DNA of 47,679 nt from an uncultured Lachnospiraceae bacterium (GCA_944381395.1 CALWKY010000054.1:1-47679), one strand, 5' to 3'; numbered from the stretch's first letter, positions 35,765-44,505 are shown. The notes: generated by a model not told the origin, from the letters alone. Made by a program: numbers and translations.

Positions 35765-37010
35765 TAGAAAATATTTAATCGCATTTTTGTGTGTAATATC
35801 TATGATGCTTCTGTTTTCTTCCTGTATTTCCAATTCCAATGATACACCCTCCAATCAACCGGAGCAGAACACACCGGCAGATACTCCTGTCGATGAAAAC
35901 ATTCCTTCTTCAGAAGAAACGGGACCCGAAACAGAAGAAACTACACAGGATTTAACAGATCCCAATGAAGTAGAGCTTCCTACCGTAGATACACCACCTT
36001 CCAACAGTACCAATACAAATAATTCCGGCGGCGGTATTTTTGTCAGTGAAACAACAAAATACTGGAATCAGTTAACTGCCGTTGCCCAAGCAGCACAAAC
36101 TTATTATAACGCCAAAGGCGGAGAAAAAGAATTGATTAGCCATACTGGCAGAATGTACAGTAATGTTACCAAAACCAATGTAACGATCAGTGAACTAATT
36201 AGTCTTGGTTATTTGGATAAAAGTTATAACTCCTTTAGCTGTGATATTACATTGCTTCTTTGTAAAGATGTAGCCAATTTAGACGGCGCCTCCACCCCTT
36301 CCGGCTCTTTTAAGGTATTTACCGCCGCCAGACAGCCCAATGGAGACAAATACATGCTGGCTTCTGCGGATGAAAAAGTAGGATTTGTATCAGAACAGGA
36401 ATATAAAATCCTGTTAACCAGCTATAGTCAAAATCATGGCACCATTGGCAGATTATCTCCTTCTTCAGAAGAGTATGATCGTATTGTCAGCTTCTTAAGC
36501 ATGTACGAAGGTAATTTCACCAATTATTATATCCGTGAAATTAGTAAGGATAACAAGTATGCGATCATTACCTTTTCTTCTGCAACCAACGCTACCAATG
36601 TAAAGCAGCACATTTTGGTAAATGATAATGGCTTCTGGGAAATTGCTTATGCCAATGTGGAAAAAGACTACTACCGTGTACAAGCAATCAATCAGGTATT
36701 ACCCGATTTTAACCCTGCACTTTTGACCAGCTATAATCTGGCAAGCTGGAAAAATCTGCTGGTAGCAGACCAGAGAATGGCCATTGCCTTATTGATCAAC
36801 AACGGTCTGGTGCCTTATGTGGAAGATATTGTATACTACTGTGGTACTGCCGATACCTGCTATTTTATCTCTGTTACTGGAGAGCGTTTTGTTACATACA
36901 AAAGTAATGGCAACTATTTTGCGAAACGTGTTTCCTCTGATACAGATGCAAAGCGGTTCCTGCTGAATGCAACAGGTGTAGACTATGGCTTCTTAATCTT
37001 GGATGAATAA
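35748..37010 (+). CDS. Lipoprotein of unknown function
   Basis: A 420-residue predicted lipoprotein. It has a basic start (MLKKINRKYL), a hydrophobic helix and a lipobox around LLFSSC (Cys22). A Pro/Glu/Thr-rich linker (about 26-95) is followed by a 300-residue globular domain with no recognisable family. The start at 35748 is chosen because AAAGGATG precedes it and the signal sequence follows directly. The next gene, ybaK, begins 21 nt after its stop, so they may be co-transcribed. Confidence 0.6.
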   Translation: MLKKINRKYLIAFLCVISMMLLFSSCISNSNDTPSNQPEQNTPADTPVDENIPSSEETGPETEETTQDLTDPNEVELPTVDTPPSNSTNTNNSGGGIFVSETTKYWNQLTAVAQAAQTYYNAKGGEKELISHTGRMYSNVTKTNVTISELISLGYLDKSYNSFSCDITLLLCKDVANLDGASTPSGSFKVFTAARQPNGDKYMLASADEKVGFVSEQEYKILLTSYSQNHGTIGRLSPSSEEYDRIVSFLSMYEGNFTNYYIREISKDNKYAIITFSSATNATNVKQHILVNDNGFWEIAYANVEKDYYRVQAINQVLPDFNPALLTSYNLASWKNLLVADQRMAIALLINNGLVPYVEDIVYYCGTADTCYFISVTGERFVTYKSNGNYFAKRVSSDTDAKRFLLNATGVDYGFLILDE

Positions 37011-37031
37011 ACAGCGAAAGAAAGATACTCT

Positions 37032-37529
37032 ATGAATACAAATAAAACAAATGCCATGCGCCTATTGGAAAACGCCAATATTCCATTTCGAACAGCCAGC
37101 TACGAGTATGATGAAAATAATCTCTCTGGGCTTCACGCTGCGCAACAGATCGGCATTCCGGCAGACCAGGTATTTAAGACACTCGTAACACGTGGTGATA
37201 AAAGCGGTATCCTCGTTTTCTGTATTCCTGTGAATATGGAATTAGATCTCAAAAAAGCCGCAGCCATATCCCACAATAAAAAATTGGAAATGACCCATGT
37301 AAAAGAATTACTGGGTTTAACGGGTTATATCCGTGGTGGTTGTTCTCCCATTGGTATGAAAAAGAAATACCCTACTTTTATTGATGAGACAGCCATTTTA
37401 TTTGATGAAATTGCCGTCAGCGCCGGTGTACGGGGACAGCAAATCATTATAAACCCAGAAAAATTGATTGCTTTTTGTGATGCCACAGAGGCGGATATCA
37501 CAAAAGAAATGGAGCATACAGACTTTTAA
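37032..37529 (+). CDS. ybaK: Cys-tRNA(Pro)/Cys-tRNA(Cys) deacylase
   Basis: A 165-residue member of the YbaK/INS trans-editing family that hydrolyses mischarged Cys-tRNA(Pro). Family features: QVFKTLV with the catalytic lysine (Lys49), the PVNMELDLKKAA segment, and the closing RGGCSPIGMKKKYPTFID motif. Complete length for the family. It starts 21 nt after the lipoprotein stop, and is followed by palindromic element B. Confidence 0.9.
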   Translation: MNTNKTNAMRLLENANIPFRTASYEYDENNLSGLHAAQQIGIPADQVFKTLVTRGDKSGILVFCIPVNMELDLKKAAAISHNKKLEMTHVKELLGLTGYIRGGCSPIGMKKKYPTFIDETAILFDEIAVSAGVRGQQIIINPEKLIAFCDATEADITKEMEHTDF

Positions 37530-37593
37530 AACCAGCTGTCTAGAAAACAGCTGTACGCCATGAATAAAAACAACTGATAACCCAAGAAACATT

Positions 37594-37677
37594 TTCATAA
37601 GAAATCCAAAATCGCGGGAATTCCTTGTGCTGCAAGAGTTTCCGCGATTTTATTTTATTAGAATGGTTTTTTGGAAG
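37594..37677 (+). repeat. Palindromic element, copy B
   Basis: Begins TTCATAAGAAAT, then AAAATCGCGGGAATTCC, a partner arm AGTTTCCGCGATTTT, and TTATTAGAATGGTTTTTT. The core matches copy A on the opposite strand. It lies 64 nt behind the ybaK stop. Confidence 0.7.
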
Positions 37678-37801
37678 ATCTCCATGCCAGCTATCCTTAA
37701 AAAGTCAAGAAATAAGTTACTGATGTTTTCTTAAAGGAAGAATTTGCTGATCTGCTGTTTTTTCCCTTCATATTCCTCCAGAAACATTATTTCTTAAAAA
37801 A

Positions 37802-37876
37802 GTCAAGAAAACTTGGCAAAACATATTGACAAGTAAACTTGTCAGTGTTATATTAATGACAAGAAAACTTGGCAAA
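37802..37876 (+). promoter_or_regulatory. Promoter with three operator repeats, DUF6442-XRE operon
   Basis: Three copies of CAAG-WAAA-CTTG are centred near 37809, 37835 and 37865. The middle one is a perfect palindrome (TGACAAGTAAACTTGTCA, 37827-37844) and overlaps the -35 box TTGACA (37826-37831). The -10 is TATATT (37849-37854), 17 bp downstream. Centre spacings are 26 and 30 bp. This layout suits repression by the XRE protein encoded downstream. Confidence 0.8.
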
Positions 37877-37897
37877 CAAAAAAAAGGAGGGCTCTCT

Positions 37898-38212
37898 ATG
37901 AAAAAAGAGGAAATTTTACGCAAGGCACAGGAACGTAAAGGACAAGATGAAATGGAAATCCAGATCATGCAGCGCGGCAGCGAAATTGCCATGTGGACAG
38001 GCTTGCTGTTTTGTGCGGTCATTATGATTGGTAAAATGCTATTGGATCAGCCTTGGCAGGATATTTACAGTGTTTATTGCTCCTTTATCGCCACACTCCA
38101 TTTTTATAAATGGTACCGGCTGAAAAAACGAAGTGATATGGTTTATGGTTTGCTGTGGGCATTCCTGACCATAATGCTGGCGGGCGCATATTTTTGGAAT
38201 CTGATGGGGTAA
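37898..38212 (+). CDS. DUF6442-family small membrane protein
   Basis: A 104-residue protein with a charged N-terminal stretch (KKEEILRKAQERKGQDEMEIQI) and three hydrophobic segments, each about 20 residues. It resembles DUF6442 proteins that are often paired with a small XRE regulator. Function unknown. The start is set by AAAAGGAGGG 8 nt upstream. The next gene begins 5 nt after its stop, so the pair is one operon. Confidence 0.7.
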   Translation: MKKEEILRKAQERKGQDEMEIQIMQRGSEIAMWTGLLFCAVIMIGKMLLDQPWQDIYSVYCSFIATLHFYKWYRLKKRSDMVYGLLWAFLTIMLAGAYFWNLMG

Positions 38213-38217
38213 ATGAT

Positions 38218-38424
38218 ATGGATAATGACTTAATTTTACACAATAACTTAAAAACAGCCCGTACGGAGAAAAAGCTCTCTCAGGATGAACTGGCAAGGAT
38301 GGTAGGCGTTTCCCGCCAGACGATCAGTTCGATTGAGACAGGACAATTCAATCCCACAGCAAAATTAGCATTACTGCTTTGTATTGCTTTGGATCAAAAG
38401 TTTGAAGATTTATTCTATTTCTAA
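38218..38424 (+). CDS. XRE-family transcriptional regulator
   Basis: A 68-residue single-domain helix-turn-helix protein of the short YgzD type: LKTARTEKKLSQDELARMVGVSRQTISSIETGQFNPTAKLALLLCIALD. This is the complete HTH_3 fold. It lies directly after the DUF6442 gene. The three palindromic sites ahead of the operon are the obvious candidate target, so it is probably an autorepressor. Confidence 0.88.
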   Translation: MDNDLILHNNLKTARTEKKLSQDELARMVGVSRQTISSIETGQFNPTAKLALLLCIALDQKFEDLFYF

Positions 38425-38509
38425 TGACCAGAACTGGATGGAAAAACCGCTTCCCTTCTCTGATGACTGCTTACTGCCAAAAACATTTTCTCACAATCTG
38501 TAAAATAGA

Positions 38510-38543
38510 AAAACCAGCACGAAAATTTCGTGCTGGTTTTTTC
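38510..38543. terminator. Bidirectional terminator
   Basis: AAAACCAGCACGAAA (38510-38524) pairs with TTTCGTGCTGGTTTT, between the convergent XRE and SpoIID genes. Confidence 0.9.
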
Positions 38544-38544
38544 T

Positions 38545-40851
38545 TTAAGACGCACCATAAATGGTTTGCAGCTGTGTTTCCGGGAAATAATGAGATAAAA
38601 TCTCGGTATAATTCTGCCCGCTTTCTGCCAAATAAGCTGCACCATACTGACTCATGCCCACTCCATGACCAAATCCACTGCCATAAAGAGATAAACCGCT
38701 GAAGCTGCCATCGGTATCGCGTAATACCACCGGTACAAAAAATCCACTGGGCAATAAACCACCGCTTCCATTTTGCACCACATCGTCTGCCGTTACCAGA
38801 ACCGCATCCGCGGGCAGTGCCAACGCAGTGCGGATTGCGTTTTCTGTACGCACGCGAACGGTTTTTTCCGAGAAAACAAAATCAAGGACACGCAGTAATC
38901 CGCTTTCTGCCCGATCAATCACTTGGATATCCACCAAAGTACCGATATCTTCCGGTTTTTCCATGGCAAAAGATCCATCTTCTTGGCTCACTAAAACAGC
39001 AGACGGTTTTTTCTCCCATATGTCTAACAAAGCTTGGGGCAGACTATTCTCCAAAGCACCTTTGGGATAATATACTTTCCAGCGGCGGTAAGGAGAGTTC
39101 TGATCGTACCCTTCTGTCTGTGCTGTCTGGAAGTAACTCAGCCATTCTTCCTCAGATACAGGCTGTGTTACAGTCATACCATGGTTAACGGATATCAAAT
39201 AAGGTTTGCTGTCTGCCGGGAATACGCCATCCTGCATCCATACGTCACCGGATGCAGCACCCCATCCTGCTGATGTGGAGTAATAATAACATTGCGTGGT
39301 GGCATTTCCAGATGTCAGCACCTGCCCCGCTGTTTCCTCCACCGCCTGCCGTGCCTGCTCTGCCCGCTCATTACCGCCATATACCTGGCTGGCAGTGGTA
39401 TCTGTTACATGGGCGCCATATTCTCCATATGTATTTGCAAAAATAGATTCATACGCATAATTTCTAGCACAGACCGCCTGTGCTTTTTGCGCTTCCAAGG
39501 GAAAATCGCTGGGTAATTCATACGGTACTACACCCAATAAATAGGTTTCCACAGGAAGCTCATTGACCAATAAAATACCATCTTCTTCTACCGTAACTTC
39601 CATGATTCCATCGTATGTTTTCCCCAATTCCTCTATGGTAATAGGTGAATCAGAAGAAAGTACCACCCGTTTTTCTAAGCTGTCAGGAGTGGCTGTCCAT
39701 GTGGATACGGCATCCGTACTGTCTGCGTCTCCTGATATTTGCAGCGTGCCTTCTGTAGTAAAGGTGAGTGTTTTTTTATGGTATGGTCCATCATCCCCCC
39801 ACAGCAGCACACGAATCCATTCTCCGCTTGGCGGTGTTTCTGAAACAACACCGACCACCTGACCATCCTGCATAAAAATCTGCGCTGTATATCCACAAGA
39901 AAGACTCACTTTTTCTTCTTCTGTCCAGTTTCCCTGCCAATGGCGATAAACCTTCGCATTTTCCGCCCAAGACAGTACTTCTTCCTCCAACCAAAGTTCT
40001 TCTGCTGTTACCCGTTTTACAGCCTGTGTCATGGTTTCTTGCGCCACAGCAGCTGTAACCTGATCTTCTGCCGAAAAGCTTATCGTTCCCATGGACTGTG
40101 AAAAGGCATCTCCTGCATAAGGTAGCGATATATCTTCTTGGGCAAGATGCAGCACAACTTCTCCACCTTTTGCCTCCATGGGTAAAATAGCAGTTGTGGG
40201 ATGATCGTCTATTACCTCCAACAGCAGGAAGATTTCTCCTTCTTTTTCCATCACGGTAATGCGCTCTCCCAAATAGGGTGTGAAATCATATCCCGCTGCG
40301 CCAAAGATTCCTTCTTGGGCATGCACAGTGTCATCTTCTACTGATAGCACTAAAATCTCACGGGTTTGCACACCGGCATCCTCCAAAAATTGATCTCCCT
40401 GCTCTGCTGCCGCTTTTTGAAACAATTCTGTCCACAAACTATAAGCAATGGGCTGATTTTCCGTTTCTTCCGTAATCACCATGTTTTCTTCTTCCGCAGA
40501 AAGCTGAGAAAGAATGCTTTTACACTGGGATAATGTAAGGGATTCTTCCCCGAAAAATCCTTCCCCCGTTCCATGAAAATACCCCAATTCACTGGCAGCC
40601 GCCGCATAGTGGCAATACCAGTCTTCCGGTGTAACATCGGAAAATGTGTCCGGCAGTGTCATATTCTGGATCTCTTCTTGCGTATAGGAAAGCAATGCCA
40701 ATGCTTTTGCCGCCTGCGCACGGGTCACTGGCATGTTTTCCCCAATCACGCCTATGGGGCTTTGTCCAAAATGAATGGCACCTTTTGCACAGCCTGTACA
40801 CACCAAAAGGAGTAATGTTAGTATCAGTACAATTTTATTCGCTTTTTTCAT
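38545..40851 (-). CDS. Lipoprotein with SLH-like N-terminus and SpoIID domain
   Basis: A 768-residue predicted lipoprotein (lipobox LLLVCTGC near residue 20). The N-terminal part (about 35-115) has SLH-like repeats (VTRAQAAKALALLSYT, FSDVTPEDWYCHYAAAASELGYFHGTGEG). A long middle region has no known domain. The SpoIID/LytB domain covers about residues 430-700: PVETYLLGVVPYELPSDFPLEAQKAQAVCARNYA, DTTASQVYGG, YYSTSAGWGA and the closing FGHGVGMSQYGA. SpoIID enzymes cleave peptidoglycan glycan strands during spore engulfment. The added SLH region and lipid anchor suggest a surface- or wall-associated version, but this is inference. Confidence 0.8.
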   Translation of the reverse strand: MKKANKIVLILTLLLLVCTGCAKGAIHFGQSPIGVIGENMPVTRAQAAKALALLSYTQEEIQNMTLPDTFSDVTPEDWYCHYAAAASELGYFHGTGEGFFGEESLTLSQCKSILSQLSAEEENMVITEETENQPIAYSLWTELFQKAAAEQGDQFLEDAGVQTREILVLSVEDDTVHAQEGIFGAAGYDFTPYLGERITVMEKEGEIFLLLEVIDDHPTTAILPMEAKGGEVVLHLAQEDISLPYAGDAFSQSMGTISFSAEDQVTAAVAQETMTQAVKRVTAEELWLEEEVLSWAENAKVYRHWQGNWTEEEKVSLSCGYTAQIFMQDGQVVGVVSETPPSGEWIRVLLWGDDGPYHKKTLTFTTEGTLQISGDADSTDAVSTWTATPDSLEKRVVLSSDSPITIEELGKTYDGIMEVTVEEDGILLVNELPVETYLLGVVPYELPSDFPLEAQKAQAVCARNYAYESIFANTYGEYGAHVTDTTASQVYGGNERAEQARQAVEETAGQVLTSGNATTQCYYYSTSAGWGAASGDVWMQDGVFPADSKPYLISVNHGMTVTQPVSEEEWLSYFQTAQTEGYDQNSPYRRWKVYYPKGALENSLPQALLDIWEKKPSAVLVSQEDGSFAMEKPEDIGTLVDIQVIDRAESGLLRVLDFVFSEKTVRVRTENAIRTALALPADAVLVTADDVVQNGSGGLLPSGFFVPVVLRDTDGSFSGLSLYGSGFGHGVGMSQYGAAYLAESGQNYTEILSHYFPETQLQTIYGAS

Positions 40852-40934
40852 ACCTTCACACCAACCTCGCTATCGAAAAATTCATTTGGTACAAGTTTAT
40901 GAAGGCTGTCCCAACTCCATTACCAAAAATACAG

Positions 40935-41180
40935 AAAAAAAACAGATGCAAAACTGCATCTGTCTTTCTTGTGTATGTAGCCCCGAAATGCCGTTGCCTG
41001 CCGATTGACACCTAGCCTTAGCCAGGTGGGTCTCCGCAACTGGGAATCTGCCTTCCTCTGCCCAAAGGGAATTATGAAGAGGCCTGACATATCCTTTGTT
41101 TATAGGAGTCCCGTTCATGTCATGTAGGTTCAAATATGGCAGGATCGCGAACATTTCAGGAAAATACCTTTTTTATTTAT
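40935..41180 (-). ncRNA. ssrS: 6S RNA
   Basis: A 6S RNA on the minus strand, an inhibitor of the sigma-A holoenzyme. The closing stem is CCTGAAATG (41160-41152) with CATTTCGGG (40990-40982); a second stem is CCTGCC (41143-41138) with GGCAGG (41002-40997). Short conserved stretches ATGTTCGC and GGCATTTCGGGG near the ends match those of known 6S RNAs. The central bubble has a 3'-side hairpin, CACCTGGC/GCTAGGTG (41028-41009), and a distal arm follows CCTCT...AGAGG. Promoter TTGCCT (41215-41210), 17 bp, TATACT (41192-41187) puts the start near 41180. A terminator hairpin (40963-40942) with a T-tract ends it. The mature RNA is probably about 190 nt. Confidence 0.85.
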
Positions 41181-41186
41181 GGGTTA

Positions 41187-41215
41187 AGTATAACACAAAC
41201 CTATTTGTGAGGCAA
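41187..41215 (-). promoter_or_regulatory. Promoter of 6S RNA
   Basis: TTGCCT (41210-41215, minus strand) and TATACT (41187-41192) with a 17-bp spacer. Confidence 0.75.
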
Positions 41216-41236
41216 GTCGAAAAATGGAGATTTCTT

Positions 41237-41689
41237 TTATTCATATTTTACAAAAATAGAAGAACAAATACAGCATACTGTGCCGATCCAAATCCAAAAA
41301 TCAGCCAAATTGAAAATGGGTGCCTTCTTCCCCAACGGAAGATACAAAAAGTCCGTCACCCGATGATCCTTCAGCCGTTCCCAAAAGTTCCCTAGACCGC
41401 CGCCTAAAATCAAACTTAATCCAATTTTCTCTAATTGACGCCCTTTTTTTGGCAAAAGATAAGCCAATATACTGGCACAGCCCGCTAAAACTGTACCGGA
41501 AGACAGCAATATGGTCTGCCTTTTTCCGCTGAGGATATGATATGCAAAACCTCTGTTTTTTATGTGACAAAAATAAAGAGGCAGCTTTTTCACTTGTTTT
41601 TTTTCATACAAAGGCAGTCTGCGATTTACCTCTTTTTTACTAAAGTAATCGGTAATAAAAGCTATTCCACTCATGATAAAATACTGCAC
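41237..41689 (-). CDS. lspA: Signal peptidase II (lipoprotein signal peptidase)
   Basis: A 150-residue aspartic peptidase that removes signal peptides from prolipoproteins. Four hydrophobic segments are visible. The conserved motifs are NRGFAY (residue 45 on), the first catalytic aspartate in RVTDFLYL (Asp113) and the second in FNLADF (Asp130). Slightly short and divergent compared with the ~160-residue family norm. It is probably needed for the several lipoproteins in this window. It starts at an ATG behind a weak GGGAGG-like site (minus strand). Confidence 0.85.
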   Translation of the reverse strand: MQYFIMSGIAFITDYFSKKEVNRRLPLYEKKQVKKLPLYFCHIKNRGFAYHILSGKRQTILLSSGTVLAGCASILAYLLPKKGRQLEKIGLSLILGGGLGNFWERLKDHRVTDFLYLPLGKKAPIFNLADFWIWIGTVCCICSSIFVKYE

Positions 41690-41764
41690 GGCAAAACCTC
41701 CCTTTTTTCTTTTTAGATTATCACAAAGCCGCAGAAAATACTACTATACTATTTGAGAAAACTC

Positions 41765-41794
41765 TTGTCATGCCTTTCTTTTTTGTACTATAAT
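41765..41794 (+). promoter_or_regulatory. Promoter of the aldolase gene
   Basis: TTGTCA (41765-41770), an 18-bp spacer and TATAAT (41789-41794). Confidence 0.7.
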
Positions 41795-41844
41795 AAAATT
41801 AGAAAATATCCCTTTAGCTATGAACAAAGAGAGGAGTCTTTCCA

Positions 41845-42792
41845 ATGGCTTTAGTTACAACAAAAGAAATGTTCGAAAAAGCATATCGAGGCGGATATGC
41901 CATCGGCGCTTTTAATATCAATAATATGGAGATCATCCAAGGCGTCGTGGCTGCCGCTAAGGCACAGAATTCCGCAGTGATCCTGCAGGTTTCTAAAAGT
42001 GCTCTGAAATATGCTCACCCGCTCTATCTGAAAAAAATGGTAGATGCCGCTATTGAAGAAACTGGTTTGGACATCGCATTACATCTGGATCATGGTCCCA
42101 GCTTTGAAGTTTGCAAAGACTGCATTTCCTATGGTTTTACTTCTGTTATGTATGACGGTTCCCACTTGGATTATGAGGAAAATGTTCGCACAACAAGAGA
42201 AGTGGTAGAGTATGCCCATGCAAGAGGCGTTGTGGTAGAAGCAGAATTGGGTAAGCTGGCTGGTGTGGAAGATGACGTGAAAGTTTCCGCAGAAGGTGCT
42301 ACTTATACCGATCCTGATCAGGCAGTAGATTTTGTAAAGCGTACCGGTGTAGACTCTCTGGCGATTGCCATTGGTACCAGCCATGGTGCTTATAAGTTTA
42401 AAGGGGAAGCAAAGCTGGATTTTGACCGTCTGGAAACCATCACTAAAAAACTGGAGGAAGCTGGATTCCATCACTTCCCCATTGTACTGCATGGTGCCTC
42501 CAGTGTAGATGAAAGCAGTGTTGCAACCTGCAATCAGTACGGCGGTCAGATCAACGGCGCAAAGGGCGTTCCTGCGGAAATGCTGCGTAAGGCTGCTTCC
42601 ATGGCAGTTTGCAAAATCAATATGGATACAGATATTCGTCTTGCCATGACTGCTGCCATCCGAAAGGAATTTGCTGAAAACCCTTCCGCTTTTGATCCCA
42701 GAGGCTATTTGGGTGCAGGCAGAGATTTGATTGCCTCTTTAGTAGAAGGGAAAATCCGTGATGTGGTAGGTTCGACCAATTCTATGGATTGA
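41845..42792 (+). CDS. fba: Class II fructose-bisphosphate aldolase
   Basis: A 315-residue zinc-dependent aldolase of glycolysis that cleaves fructose 1,6-bisphosphate. Family features: GAFNINNMEIIQGV at 21-34, ALHLDHGPSFE with catalytic Asp82 and zinc His83, EAELGKLAGVEDD, GTSHGAYKF with the second zinc His, LHGASSV and the phosphate-binding NMDTDIR. Complete. It starts behind AGAGAGGAG and has its own sigma-A promoter and terminator. Confidence 0.93.
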   Translation: MALVTTKEMFEKAYRGGYAIGAFNINNMEIIQGVVAAAKAQNSAVILQVSKSALKYAHPLYLKKMVDAAIEETGLDIALHLDHGPSFEVCKDCISYGFTSVMYDGSHLDYEENVRTTREVVEYAHARGVVVEAELGKLAGVEDDVKVSAEGATYTDPDQAVDFVKRTGVDSLAIAIGTSHGAYKFKGEAKLDFDRLETITKKLEEAGFHHFPIVLHGASSVDESSVATCNQYGGQINGAKGVPAEMLRKAASMAVCKINMDTDIRLAMTAAIRKEFAENPSAFDPRGYLGAGRDLIASLVEGKIRDVVGSTNSMD

Positions 42793-42819
42793 TTTACAAA
42801 ATAACAAAATGATTTTTGG

Positions 42820-42857
42820 AAATACTCCTTGTTTTGCAAGGAGTATTTCTTTTTTTT
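42820..42857 (+). terminator. Terminator after fba
   Basis: AAATACTCCTTG (42820-42831) pairs with CAAGGAGTATTT (42836-42847), followed by CTTTTTTT. Confidence 0.9.
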
Positions 42858-42936
42858 ACGCATTTCATTATAATCTTTCATAAAACGCCTCCCCTTCCTC
42901 CTTAATTTTTCGGCTTTCTGCCATAGGGCGTCTTCA

Positions 42937-42965
42937 TTGACATTCTTTTGGAAGTATAGTAAAAT
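42937..42965 (+). promoter_or_regulatory. Promoter of the MATE gene
   Basis: TTGACA, a 17-bp spacer and TAAAAT; the best sigma-A match in this window apart from the XRE promoter. Confidence 0.8.
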
Positions 42966-42980
42966 AAGCGTTAGTTCAAA

Positions 42981-43074
42981 GAGTATCCGGCAAAAAGTCG
43001 ACTGCTGCCCTGAATTTTTAAGGCGTGCGAATGACTTTTTTTTGTGCTCTTTTTTCAGGAAAATTTGGATACTC
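42981..43074 (+). promoter_or_regulatory. Structured leader RNA before the MATE transporter
   Basis: The outer stem GAGTATCC (42981-42988) with GGATACTC (43067-43074) is a perfect 8-bp pair. Inside it AAAAAGTC pairs with GACTTTTT, and CCTGAA with TTCAGG as an alternative. The transcript start is about 10 nt upstream. This resembles the layout of a riboswitch aptamer, but I do not recognise a known class. Confidence 0.5.
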
Positions 43075-43114
43075 CAGTAAAGGTAATACAATGCGACAGA
43101 AGGAGGATTATTTT

Positions 43115-44470
43115 ATGAATGAAACAGAATTATCTGCCCAGAATAAAATGGGCACTATGCCAATTGGAAAGCTGCTTGCTACCATGGCGGTCCCTATGAT
43201 CATTTCCATGTTAGTGCAGGCACTTTATAACGTAGTTGACAGTATTTTCGTTGCAAAAATCAGTGAAGATGCTCTGACTGCTGTTTCTATGGCATATCCC
43301 ATGCAAAACCTGATGATTGGTCTAGGTACCGGTACCGGTGTTGGTGTCAATGCCTTACTATCCAAAAGCTTAGGTGAAAAACGATATGATAAAGCTAACC
43401 GTGTAGCAAGTGTCAGCTTGTTTTTAGCCATTTGCAACTGGATTGTTTTCTTACTGCTGGGCATTTTCGCAGTAGAAACTTTCTTCCGCGCGCAGACTGA
43501 TATTGAAAGTATTGTGGATTATGGAACTACCTATTTACGCATCTGCTGTTTAGTATCTTTTGGTTTGTATGGACAGATTTGCTTTGAGCGTTTGCTGCAA
43601 TCCACTGGCAGAACATTCTACACCATGTGTTCTCAAGGCGTAGGTGCAATTGTAAACATCATTTTAGACCCCATCCTGATTTTTGGTCTGCTGGGTATGC
43701 CTAAAATGGGTGTAGCTGGTGCTGCATAGGCAACTGTGATTGGACAGATTACCAGCATGCTGTTGGGTCTTTACTTAAATCTGCGGAAAAATCATGATAT
43801 TAAACTGAATTTGAAGCAGGTAATTCCTGATAGACATATTCTGGCGCAAATCTATACCGTTGCAATTCCTTCTATTTTGATGGTATCTATTGGTTCCATT
43901 ATGACCTTCTTAATGAATAAGATCCTGATTGTATTCAGCTCTACTGCCGTTGCTGTATTCGGTATTTACTTCAAGCTGCAAAGCTTCATCTTCATGCCTA
44001 TCTTTGGGCTGAACAATGGTATGGTACCTATTGTAGCTTTCAACTATGGCGCACGGAAAAAAGATCGTATTGTGGGTACTATGAAGTTAAGTGTATTAGC
44101 AGCATGTGCCATTATGATGATTGGTCTGGCTGCCTTCCAATTTGCACCGGAATGGCTGCTGCTGCTGTTTGATGCATCTGACAACATGCTTTCCATTGGT
44201 GTGCCGGCACTGCGCACCATCTCTTTAAGCTTTATCTTTGCAAGCTTCAACATCGTTACAGGTTCTGTATTCCAGGCATTGGGAGACGCTTTTTACTCCC
44301 TGCTGGTATCTATTTTACGTCAGTTGGTTGTGCTGTTGCCCAGCGCATATCTCCTCTCCCTTACCGGTGTTCTTGCTAATGTATGGTACTGTTTCCCCAT
44401 CGCAGAAATTTTCTCTACCATATTGACAATTATCTTATTGCGCAAAGTATTAAGAAAACTGGATTTCTAA
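43115..44470 (+). pseudogene. MATE-family efflux transporter interrupted by one in-frame TAG
   Basis: A multidrug and toxin extrusion transporter, 451 residues long if the TAG is read through, which is normal for the family. The first part (residues 1-204: MGTMPIGKLLATMAVPMIISM... KMGVAGAA) ends at TAG at 43727-43729. The same frame continues with ATVIGQITSMLLGLYLNLRK to TAA at 44470. Homologues normally carry a hydrophobic residue at this position (GAA-x-ATVIGQ). The rest appears intact, so the lesion is recent, an error, or a suppressed stop. The start follows AAGGAGG. Confidence 0.8.
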
Positions 44471-44505
44471 CACAAATAAAAAGACATTTTTTCTAAAAAA
44501 ACATC

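Larger units (their letters stand above)
37530..37897. other. Intergenic region with repeat element B and XRE operators
   Basis: About 370 bases without a gene. It holds palindromic element B (37594-37677) and, nearer the next gene, three operator-like repeats with a promoter (37802-37876). Confidence 0.65.
42858..43114 (+). other. Intergenic region and leader of the MATE gene
   Basis: About 260 bases without a convincing gene. A near-consensus promoter (TTGACA 42937-42942, 17 bp, TAAAAT 42960-42965) drives a leader of about 140 nt with extensive base pairing, given as a separate entry. Confidence 0.7.

Noticed and set aside
42705-43091. Minus-strand frame opposite the end of fba, with a good-looking GGAGG before a short ATG frame near 42884
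   Set aside because: It overlaps fba and its terminator, has no recognisable family, and the region is explained by the MATE promoter and leader.
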